From assembly GCF_032144095.1 (NCBI RefSeq), contig NZ_JAVSNJ010000004.1:62001-126000 (forward strand): a DNA stretch of 64,000 nucleotides, read 5' to 3'. The notes beneath the pieces are model-generated. The model was given only the letters and a program-made list of their open reading frames with translations. It searched no databases and was not told where the DNA came from. Below, one piece after another: positions 41,668 to 49,139 of this stretch (the stretch's first letter is position 1; each line of letters opens with the position of its first letter). A program made the position numbers and the translations under genes. The DNA comes from Sphaerochaeta sp032144095. GTDB lineage: Bacteria; Spirochaetota; Spirochaetia; Sphaerochaetales; Sphaerochaetaceae.

Positions 41668-42978
41668 ATGAGAAAAATTACCTTGTTGCTCTTGCTGGTC
41701 CTTCTCCTGCTGCTGGGTGGCTGTTCCTCGGTCATAGACATCTCAAATACCGAAAATCTCTATAGGCAGGGCAATTTCAAGGCAGCATATGAGAGTTTGC
41801 TTGCCAAGCAGGCCTCCATCATACAAAAGCAAGGCTCGCTCATCATGGACCTTGATGCAGGGCTCCTCTCCCGCCTGTATGGCAACTACCAGCTTTCCAA
41901 CGAACAACTCTCCTCCTCCGAACGGAAAATCCAGGAGGCCTACACCGAAAGCATCACCGCAAACATTGCATCCTTCATCATCAATGACAATACCAGGGAG
42001 TACCAGGGCGAAGCGTATGAGGATATCTACATCAATATATTCAAGGCCCTGAACTATCTGCATCTGGGTGAAGAGGAATCTGCCCTGGTTGAACTGAACC
42101 GTAGCCTCGAGAAACAGAGCCTCCTGAAACAGAAGTTTGAAATACAGATGCAGAAGGCCGCCAAGTATGCAGACGACAAGGGAGTCAAGAACGTCACAGA
42201 GGGCACCTACTCAACCTCCTTCTCCTCCTCGGCCCTGGCCAACTACCTTACGATGGTGGTAGCCAAAGGCCTTGATGAGGAGGGCCTATCCACCTACTCC
42301 CTCAACCAGGTGCGCCGTTCGTTCCAGACACAGGAGAGCTTGTACCCATTTGCCATCCCCTCCTCCCTCGATGCCGAAGAGGTTCCTGCCCCGGAGGGCA
42401 AAACAAGGCTAAACCTATTGGCCTTCAATGGACTGGCCCCACAGAAGTATGAAGCCGTTGACGCCGTCTACGTCTCCAGGAACAACTATGCGAAGATTGC
42501 CTACCCTGTCATGGCAGCACGCAAATCCCCTGTCCAGAGGGTTGTTGTCTTTCTTGAGGATGGCAGCAGCTTCCCCCTGGAGCGGCTGGAGAGCCTGAGC
42601 TTGATAGCCATGGAGACCTTCAAGGCCTCTTCCTCCCTGGCAAGGATGAAAGCAGTCATACGCTCCACCCTCAAAGCCCTTGGGGTTGCGGTCTATGACA
42701 GCGTAACCAACCATGAAAAGACGGCAACAGCCGGGGAAGAGCTGTTGAGCTGGCTGTTCAAGCTTGCAAACTATGCCTCAGAGAGTGCAGATGTACGCTC
42801 CTCCCACTTTTTGCCCTCCACGGCATGGGTAGGGTCAGCCAACCTCAGACCGGGGGAGTACACCCTGAAGGTTGCATTCCAGGACCAGGGAGGCAGGACC
42901 CTCTATACCCAGACCATACCCAAGTTCAAGGTAGAGGCCTCAGGCAGCAACCTCGCAGAGGCGGTCTGCCCTCTATAG
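41668..42978 (+). CDS. TPR-like lipoprotein of the COG3014 type
   Basis: A 436-residue lipoprotein (lipobox LGGC). The N-terminal half is helical and TPR-like (YRQGNFKAAYESLLAKQ, EAYEDIYINIFKALNYLHLGEEESALVELNRSLEKQ). The C-terminal half is beta-rich (PTAWVGSANLRPGEYTLKV). In many gammaproteobacteria a protein of this type is encoded beside an LpoB-like lipoprotein. Here it is divergent from the LpoB-like/LPP20 operon, so the arrangement is conserved in content but not in order. Molecular function unknown. Confidence 0.78.
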   Translation: MRKITLLLLLVLLLLLGGCSSVIDISNTENLYRQGNFKAAYESLLAKQASIIQKQGSLIMDLDAGLLSRLYGNYQLSNEQLSSSERKIQEAYTESITANIASFIINDNTREYQGEAYEDIYINIFKALNYLHLGEEESALVELNRSLEKQSLLKQKFEIQMQKAAKYADDKGVKNVTEGTYSTSFSSSALANYLTMVVAKGLDEEGLSTYSLNQVRRSFQTQESLYPFAIPSSLDAEEVPAPEGKTRLNLLAFNGLAPQKYEAVDAVYVSRNNYAKIAYPVMAARKSPVQRVVVFLEDGSSFPLERLESLSLIAMETFKASSSLARMKAVIRSTLKALGVAVYDSVTNHEKTATAGEELLSWLFKLANYASESADVRSSHFLPSTAWVGSANLRPGEYTLKVAFQDQGGRTLYTQTIPKFKVEASGSNLAEAVCPL

Positions 42979-43028
42979 ACAAGGAAGCCCACACACCATA
43001 GGCATGGGGGCCATCACGGGAGGAGTCC

Positions 43029-43187
43029 TCAATACTCCTCTTTGTCTGAGATCATATCCTCTTCCTCATCGTGGAGTTTCCGTTTTTTGGGTTCTGGTTT
43101 TGGTGGTGCAATCCTATCGTCCTTATCCCAATCGGGGACCATTTCACGGTCGATAGGTTTCCTGATAGTTTCACGTTTCTTGTTCAT
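43029..43187 (-). CDS. Small, highly charged hypothetical protein
   Basis: A 52-residue protein (start MNKKRETI at 43187 with GAGGAG upstream) made almost only of charged residues and proline, with an acidic tail EEEDMISDKEEY. No family recognised. It is likely disordered. The good ribosome site is the main evidence that it is real. Confidence 0.5.
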   Translation of the reverse strand: MNKKRETIRKPIDREMVPDWDKDDRIAPPKPEPKKRKLHDEEEDMISDKEEY

Positions 43188-43394
43188 AGTTCGCTCCTCT
43201 AGCCATTTCTGGCAAATGTGGATCACAAAACAAAAAAATAGTTCTCTGCATGCAAGCAGAGCCAGTGGATAGTGAGAAATCAAGTCTTTCCTGTGTGATG
43301 TTTGTCATATCCTAGCTATACAATCGTACAGAGTTTGCGATTCGTCAAGGGTTGGGTCGGATAATTCTCACTTCTGCAAAAGAGAGGACAAGCC

Positions 43395-46355
43395 TTATAC
43401 AACAGAAGAAGAGCCCGACCCTTCAGCCTCGCCCTTCTCGATGATGTAGGAGTAGAGGTCCTGGGGGACGCTCTGGGGCAAACGGAAGATCATCTCCACG
43501 ATGGGCAGGAGCTTTCCCTTGTCGTTGAGTATGGTCTTCTGCTCGTTGGCCAAAAATTTCAGCTGTCCCAAATAGTAGAAGGCCAACCCTTCATCATTGC
43601 TTTTCTGGACAAACAGCAGATTCTCCATCGGGCCTTTCTCACCCCTGATGTAGGGAGGCTCGGTTCCCTGCAGTTTGATGTTGTTGCGTGTTGTCCACCG
43701 CAGCAGGTCCCGACTGAGAAAGCCATCAGGATAGTTGGTACTCGCATTGATGGTCTCCTTCTTCTTGTGGTAGGTCACGAAGATGGGGCAAGTTTGGCTC
43801 TCCTTGTGCACCCGATAGCCGTAGATCGTCGAGGAGTCATCCCGCGTCCAGTTCAAGAGGCGACACACCTCCTGACGGGTATACTTTTGGTACAGGACCA
43901 GGTCGTGCTCACCCCTCCCTTCCAGGTAGTGTTGTCGGTACTCATACTCGCCCAATGCGAGCATCTGCACAAGTTCCTCCCTGTAGGCCCTGTTTTGCAG
44001 GAGGGTGGAAAACTCCTGGGTAGGGACAATGGCACTGCCTCTCCTTTCGCAATAGAGAAGGTTTCCAAAGGCATTACACCTTGCCTGGCTAAAGAACCCA
44101 CACCGAAGCATCTCAATCGAGGAGAGAAGGGAGGCTTCATCTGCAACGAACCCATATCGGTCCTTTACTTGTAACTGGAGATGCTCCAGGGTTATCCCTT
44201 GGTGTTGGTCGATCAAGAGGCCGACCAGCAGCCCCTCATAGGGACGAATTCCCTTGGGAAGTATCTGCGAAAAGAACAGAAGGCTCTTCAGATGTAGGGG
44301 GGTGAGAGATCCTATCTCCACCTCCCCAATAGAGGCCTTGAACTGGAAATAACTCTTGGCATAGTCGATGAAAAGCAGGGGGGAGATCGCATTGAGTCGG
44401 ACAAAGTCCATCATCGTCGGGACCTTGTCCAACTTTTTCTTGACCTTCATATACTCTTCAGAGAGAAATCTCTTTTTTTGGAAGGAAGCTGCGTTGATGG
44501 AAGCGTATATCCGCTCCTTTGCAATCTTGTCGAAACTCACCGTCGACGGGCCAGGAATGCTGAGGCTTTCCCCGCTTACAAATTTGCGAAGCGTGTCCTT
44601 CTTGTAGCTTGTATCGCCATATAGTGCTATAGGAATCATATAGTTATTATCATAATTTGCTACGAAATCGATAACAGTCAGATACTCCTTTCCTGGATGC
44701 TTCCGCAACCCTCGTCCCATCTGCTGCACAAAGATGATGGCTGACTGGGTTGGACGGATCATCACCACCTGGTTGAGGGAAGGGATGTCGATACCTTCAT
44801 TGAAAATATCGACAGCAACAAGGTATTCGAGCATACCCTCCCCGTCTTCCATCTCCAGGCGCCTAAAGGCCTCGTTGCGGACCTCCACCTCATCGGACCC
44901 GCTGAGGGCCAGAGCCTTGATGCCCAAGGAGCAAAGCCCCTCAGAGAGTCGTTTCGCCTCCTCATTTTGGCTGCAGAAGATGAGACCACGACGGCGGTAG
45001 GTGCCGATGCTGTAGCGGTCGAGCATCTGCTTGACCTTCACCGCCTGGTTTTCCAAAAAGGAGAAGCTTGAAAGGTCTTCGAAAGGGACCCCGTCCACAT
45101 CCAGGGATGAGATGCCATAGTAATGGAAGGGACAGAGCAGATTGGCTTCCAAGGCCTGGTGCAACCTGATCTCATAGGCAATGGTATGGTCAAACAGCCT
45201 GTAAATGTCAAAGCCGTCTGTCCTTTCGGGGGTTGCTGTCATACCCAACAGGAAAGAGGGCTTGAAATATTCCAGAATTTTGAGGTAGGAGTCGGCTCCA
45301 CTTCGATGTACCTCATCAACTACGATATAGTCAAAGTGGTCAGGGGCGAATGAGTGCAAAACCTCTTCCTGGGAGAGGGTCTGGACCATGGAGAACAGAT
45401 ACTGCACATCGAGCTCTGCATACCCACCCCCCAACTGGCCGCAAGAGATGTCAGATCCCAGGATCTCCTTGAACGCTTCCATGGAGGCCTGGGCTATCTG
45501 CTGCCTGTGTACCACAAACAGGAACCTTTGTGGCTTTTGGCTAGCAACATCAAAGGCACTGAGGAAGGTCTTCCCCGTACCGGTAGCCGAGATGAGCAGG
45601 GCCTTGTTCTTCCCCGCTCTACGAAGGGCCTCGAGAGAGGCCAGGGCTTCCTGTTGCATGGAGTTGGGAACTATTTCAGTAAAACCAAGGACGGGCCATT
45701 GTGCAGGCTCCTCTGCATAGACAGGGACAAAGCCCTCCTGGACAGATCTCTTGTGGCTATCGTAGAGCATGCGGTAATGGCCTAGCCATGCTGGGCTGAC
45801 CTCAATTGCCCTATCCCAGGCACTGGCAAACTCCTCCTGGGTTTTCTTCAGCAGTTCTCCCTCCTGGAGCGACACCAGGCGGACATTCCACTCCCTGTTG
45901 GTTGAGAGGGCCCCATGGGTGATGTTTGAACTGCCTACAATAAGGGAGGAGATGCCCTGGTCTGCATGATGGAACAGATAGCCCTTGGCGTGGAAGGATG
46001 CCTGGCTGTACACCTTCAGCTCGAAGGAAGGAAACTGGTTCATCAGGTGCTCAAGCGCCCTTGGTTCTGTGAAGGTCAGGTAGTCTGAGGTGAGTATCCT
46101 TCCCTCTACCCCACGGCTCTGGGCCTCAAGGAGGGCCTGCTGCAGCATTGCCAGCCCCCCTGTGGTGATAAAGGCAACGGAGAAATCAAAGGAGGTGCAC
46201 CACTGCAGTTCCTTGAGCAGCGTGGAGAGCACCTTGCTCCTTGGAGGGTCATTGAGCACAAGATTGGGGCGTAGGTCCCCGGAAGATTCGATGGACTCAT
46301 CGAGGAATCCTGTCCCCACACTCTTCTCCAGGGACATCCGCATAGAATCACTCAT
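43395..46355 (-). CDS. PLD-nuclease/DEAD-helicase protein (DUF3427 type)
   Basis: A 986-residue superfamily II enzyme. Residues 30-190 form a phospholipase D-type (HKD) domain with HAK at 122-124 and GSSN at 141-144; only one HKD half is present. The helicase core has motif I SATGTGKT (256-263), motif II DEVH (347-350), motif III TATPER and motif VI QQMGRGLRK. The C-terminal 400 residues match the DUF3427 layout. Such proteins occur in repair and in defence islands. It starts two bases after the nudix gene stop, so both are one operon. The DNA or RNA substrate is unknown. Confidence 0.88.
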   Translation of the reverse strand: MSDSMRMSLEKSVGTGFLDESIESSGDLRPNLVLNDPPRSKVLSTLLKELQWCTSFDFSVAFITTGGLAMLQQALLEAQSRGVEGRILTSDYLTFTEPRALEHLMNQFPSFELKVYSQASFHAKGYLFHHADQGISSLIVGSSNITHGALSTNREWNVRLVSLQEGELLKKTQEEFASAWDRAIEVSPAWLGHYRMLYDSHKRSVQEGFVPVYAEEPAQWPVLGFTEIVPNSMQQEALASLEALRRAGKNKALLISATGTGKTFLSAFDVASQKPQRFLFVVHRQQIAQASMEAFKEILGSDISCGQLGGGYAELDVQYLFSMVQTLSQEEVLHSFAPDHFDYIVVDEVHRSGADSYLKILEYFKPSFLLGMTATPERTDGFDIYRLFDHTIAYEIRLHQALEANLLCPFHYYGISSLDVDGVPFEDLSSFSFLENQAVKVKQMLDRYSIGTYRRRGLIFCSQNEEAKRLSEGLCSLGIKALALSGSDEVEVRNEAFRRLEMEDGEGMLEYLVAVDIFNEGIDIPSLNQVVMIRPTQSAIIFVQQMGRGLRKHPGKEYLTVIDFVANYDNNYMIPIALYGDTSYKKDTLRKFVSGESLSIPGPSTVSFDKIAKERIYASINAASFQKKRFLSEEYMKVKKKLDKVPTMMDFVRLNAISPLLFIDYAKSYFQFKASIGEVEIGSLTPLHLKSLLFFSQILPKGIRPYEGLLVGLLIDQHQGITLEHLQLQVKDRYGFVADEASLLSSIEMLRCGFFSQARCNAFGNLLYCERRGSAIVPTQEFSTLLQNRAYREELVQMLALGEYEYRQHYLEGRGEHDLVLYQKYTRQEVCRLLNWTRDDSSTIYGYRVHKESQTCPIFVTYHKKKETINASTNYPDGFLSRDLLRWTTRNNIKLQGTEPPYIRGEKGPMENLLFVQKSNDEGLAFYYLGQLKFLANEQKTILNDKGKLLPIVEMIFRLPQSVPQDLYSYIIEKGEAEGSGSSSVV

Positions 46356-46357
46356 AC

Positions 46358-46750
46358 CTACCCCAACAAGAAGGAGACGGCCTTGACGATGGGAAGGTCT
46401 GCTTCAGCCCAGGGCACTGAATAGAGCTCATCCTTTCCCAGCCACCTGCAACAGAGATGCTCGCTGAGGGTAGGCTCCCCTCGGATGATCTCACAAAGAT
46501 AGCCATGCATGGTCAAAGAGAAGTTCGTATACTGGTGTTCGACGGTAAGGAGAAGCTCATTGGCAACGATCTCAATGCCAAGTTCCTCGAAGATCTCCCT
46601 GACAATGGCCTCTTCGCCACTCTCACCTTTTTCCAGCTTGCCACCGGGGAACTCCCATTTGAGGGCGAGTTCTCCCTTGTCTGCCCGTTGTGCCGCAAAA
46701 ACCTTGTGACCCTGCACTAGAATGGCAGCAGCAACCTCAATATGCTTCAT
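46358..46750 (-). CDS. MutT-like nudix (d)NTP pyrophosphohydrolase
   Basis: A 130-residue nudix enzyme with the box GGKLEKGES...REIFEELGIEI intact (GX5EX7REUXEEXGU). It resembles MutT, which removes 8-oxo-dGTP, but substrate choice cannot be read from the box. ATG 46750 has GGAGG upstream; the longer frame adds 49 residues not seen in the family. It directly precedes the PLD-helicase gene in an operon, a pairing that suggests nucleotide-pool and DNA-damage functions. Confidence 0.9.
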   Translation of the reverse strand: MKHIEVAAAILVQGHKVFAAQRADKGELALKWEFPGGKLEKGESGEEAIVREIFEELGIEIVANELLLTVEHQYTNFSLTMHGYLCEIIRGEPTLSEHLCCRWLGKDELYSVPWAEADLPIVKAVSFLLG

Positions 46751-46958
46751 CATCACCACCTCCAGAAGATCATCGTAGCAGCACTCACCCTCTTGGTCCA
46801 GGAGAATTATCCATATTCTCCTCACCATAGCCGGAAAATTGTCTGCCAAATGCAGGGAAAACCCTACTCTCTGCAAGGTTTTCCCACGCTTCACCATATT
46901 TCTTTATCAATTTCATTAAAAATTCAGCAAGGTTCTACAAATCATCACTAAGGCTCGA

Positions 46959-46987
46959 TTGACATTCCGTTCTTCTCGTGGTAGGAT
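46959..46987 (+). promoter_or_regulatory. Promoter of the RRM protein gene
   Basis: Perfect TTGACA (46959-46964), 17-base spacer, TAGGAT (46982-46987). The gene starts about 155 bases after the predicted start of transcription. Confidence 0.8.
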
Positions 46988-47119
46988 GCAGTTGCTTTAG
47001 TTTTTTGAGTTGCAGCTAGTCCGTTATCCTATCTTAAGTATGTATGCATTCTTTACTGAATCCTCCAGCAGACAGGCTAAAAGTTCGAGACTGCGCCAAA
47101 TAGAGCAATATTTTGAATA

Positions 47120-47134
47120 CAGGCCAAGCCTGTA
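47120..47134 (+). promoter_or_regulatory. Leader hairpin next to the RRM ribosome site
   Basis: ACAGGC and GCCTGT pair around CAA, directly before the AAAGGA ribosome binding site (47134-47138). Confidence 0.55.
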
Positions 47135-47147
47135 AAGGATGCTTTTA

Positions 47148-47426
47148 ATGGCAAAGAAAATCTACGTTGGTAACATGAGTTACAACACCTCCGAAGAAGA
47201 ACTTCGGGACCTGTTCGCACAGTACGGTAACGTTCTGAGTGCAAATATCATCATTGACCGCGAAACCCGTCGCCCCAAGGGCTTTGGTTTCGTAGAGATG
47301 GAAGAGGATTCTGCTGCAGAAGCCGCTATCTCCCAGCTCGACGGTAAGGAAATCGATGGCCGTAACCTCCGCGTTAACGAAGCCATTGCAAAACCCCGCC
47401 CGTCTTACAACAACAACCGCTACTAG
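47148..47426 (+). CDS. Small RRM-domain RNA-binding protein
   Basis: A 92-residue single RRM protein with RNP2 IYVGNMS and RNP1 KGFGFVEM, followed by a short Pro/Asn/Arg tail (RPSYNNNRY). Such proteins occur in cyanobacteria and spirochaetes and may act as RNA chaperones, often in the cold. ATG 47148 is chosen by AAAGGA nine bases upstream; an ATG at 47139 is too close to it. The gene stands alone, with its own promoter, long leader and terminator. Confidence 0.94.
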   Translation: MAKKIYVGNMSYNTSEEELRDLFAQYGNVLSANIIIDRETRRPKGFGFVEMEEDSAAEAAISQLDGKEIDGRNLRVNEAIAKPRPSYNNNRY

Positions 47427-47447
47427 TCCTCGGACGAACGGCAATGG

Positions 47448-47475
47448 AAGGGAACCTAGGGGTTCCCTTTTTTTG
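47448..47475 (+). terminator. Terminator of the RRM gene
   Basis: AAGGGAACC and GGTTCCCTT arms with a four-base loop, followed by a T run. Confidence 0.92.
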
Positions 47476-47489
47476 TGCCCATCCAAGCC

Positions 47490-48119
47490 CTACCAGAAGC
47501 AGGATTCAAGATAGATACAGAGCCAATGATAGATCGGAAGATGGAGTTCCTGGACCTTGAAGGTCTCCCTCTGGGGGACCCTGATGCAGACATCACACAG
47601 GCTCTTGAGCGCTCCTCCCCCCTCACCGGTCATACCCAAAACCTTCAGGCCCTTGGCCTTGGCCACTACTGCAGCATAGAGGACGTTCTTTGCATTCCCC
47701 GATGTGGAGATGCCCCAAAACAGATCACCTGCCTGGCCATACCCACCCACCTGCTGGGCATAGGACATTGCGGGCTCTACATCATTGCCAAATGCTGTGG
47801 AAAGGGCTGTATGGGCCGATAGGCAGATGGCGGGGATGCTACCCTCCAGGAGGGATGCGATCATTGCTCCCCTCTCTGGGTCGGTCTCCACAAGGGCCTT
47901 TTCAAGTTCTTTGGCGATGGGCCGCTTTTTTACGAAGCTTTTCATCAGCTCCCCCACAATATGGTCTGCATCGGAAGCACTTCCTCCATTGCCACAGACA
48001 AGGATCTTGCCTCCGGAGGTGATGCTCCTCTCAAGCAGATGGGCAGCTTCAGAAAGCGTATCCTCCATGCTGGCAAGCTCTGGATATCTCATAAGCAACT
48101 CATGTAGTCCGTACTTCAT
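47490..48119 (-). CDS. SIS-domain phosphosugar isomerase (GmhA-like)
   Basis: A 209-residue SIS protein with the phosphosugar-binding motif CGNGGSASDADHIVGEL and STSGNAKN. The C-terminal VQELHLPIYHWLC places Glu and His as in GmhA (sedoheptulose-7-phosphate isomerase). A GmhA role would fit heptose synthesis, but no other heptose gene is nearby, and a different phosphosugar is possible. GGAGG lies before ATG 48119, which overlaps the ROK stop as TAATG. Confidence 0.85.
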   Translation of the reverse strand: MKYGLHELLMRYPELASMEDTLSEAAHLLERSITSGGKILVCGNGGSASDADHIVGELMKSFVKKRPIAKELEKALVETDPERGAMIASLLEGSIPAICLSAHTALSTAFGNDVEPAMSYAQQVGGYGQAGDLFWGISTSGNAKNVLYAAVVAKAKGLKVLGMTGEGGGALKSLCDVCIRVPQRETFKVQELHLPIYHWLCIYLESCFW

Positions 48120-49042
48120 TATCGGCCTCCTTTCTGGGCATACCTGTCCATCGCAATCCCCAGGGCTGCCATGTCCCCAAGAAACTCCCCAAGGGCAGAG
48201 GGATAGACCTTGCAAGCCTGGGCACTCTGTGCCAGAGCCTCTTTCTCTATTTCCTCTTCCATGATGGACCTGAACAGGCCCTCACATCGACAGAAGATAC
48301 TTCCTATGACAATTCGTTCAGGATTGAGCAGGTCGATGAGAAGGGCAAGCCCTTGCCCAAGGGTCTTGGCACTGAGGGTCATCACGGAAAGGGCTGTCTC
48401 GTCACCTTCTTCTGCCAAAAGGCATATCTCCTTGGCAGAAATGCTCTGGCGTGTCTTCTCCCTGTACAGGGAGCTGATGCCTGCACCGCTACAGAAGCTC
48501 TCCCAGGATCCCCGCTTTCCGTAACACATGGGTCCATCATCCTTCATTCGCCAGTGCCCTACCTCCCCAGCAAGCATCCCCTTGCCACGGTAGAGCCGCC
48601 CATCAAGGATAAGACCGGCACCCAATCCTGTCCCGAAGGTCAGGAAGATCATGGAGGAGCACCCCTTTCCACTGCCCCAAAGCCATTCGGCCAGGGCACA
48701 GGCATTTGCATCATTCTCCAGATAGGCAGGGATGCCTGTCCTATCCTGAAACAACTGGACTACAGGGATATCATCCCAGAAAGGAAGGTTGGGAGGACTT
48801 TGGATGAGGCCCCTCTTGCTGTCCAAAGGACCTCCGCAGCTTATCCCAATGGCTTGTACCCTCAGCCTGTCGAACCCTTTGAGGAGCTCATCAATGGCAA
48901 GATAGCAATCAGAGAGTACCTGCTGCGGCCCCTTTTGTGTGGGAAACTGTATTTTGTTGAGGATTGCACCCTCTTCATTCCCTATGCTTACGGAGGTCTT
49001 TGTTCCCCCGATATCAACACCAATGAACAGAACGTCTTCCAT
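48119..49042 (-). CDS. ROK-family sugar kinase with degenerate zinc site
   Basis: A 307-residue ROK protein with ATP motif DIGGTKT, the ROK signature TFGTGLGAGLILDGRLYRG and GEVGH. The usual zinc motif CxCGxxGCxE is reduced to MCYGKRGSWE, keeping one of three cysteines. It has no N-terminal DNA-binding domain, so it is a kinase rather than a repressor. It overlaps the SIS gene by one base, so the two probably act in series on one sugar. The sugar is unknown. Confidence 0.88.
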   Translation of the reverse strand: MEDVLFIGVDIGGTKTSVSIGNEEGAILNKIQFPTQKGPQQVLSDCYLAIDELLKGFDRLRVQAIGISCGGPLDSKRGLIQSPPNLPFWDDIPVVQLFQDRTGIPAYLENDANACALAEWLWGSGKGCSSMIFLTFGTGLGAGLILDGRLYRGKGMLAGEVGHWRMKDDGPMCYGKRGSWESFCSGAGISSLYREKTRQSISAKEICLLAEEGDETALSVMTLSAKTLGQGLALLIDLLNPERIVIGSIFCRCEGLFRSIMEEEIEKEALAQSAQACKVYPSALGEFLGDMAALGIAMDRYAQKGGR

Positions 49043-49139
49043 GGCTACCCCTTTTCAAAACGCACAATACTGGGACAATATCCTACCAGCAGGACGTTTG
49101 GCTACGTTTCCTGCTCTATTCCAGGCAAAGGTAGACATC

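Larger units (their letters stand above)
46751..47147. other. Divergent intergenic region with a long leader for the RRM gene
   Basis: It holds the promoter at 46959-46987 and about 150 bases of leader. The leader ends in a small hairpin just before the ribosome site. I see no gene in it. Confidence 0.6.

Noticed and set aside
43204..43226. TGTGGATCACA considered as a second FNR/CRP site
   Set aside because: The half-site spacing is three bases rather than the six between TGTGA and TCACA, so it does not fit the dimer spacing.
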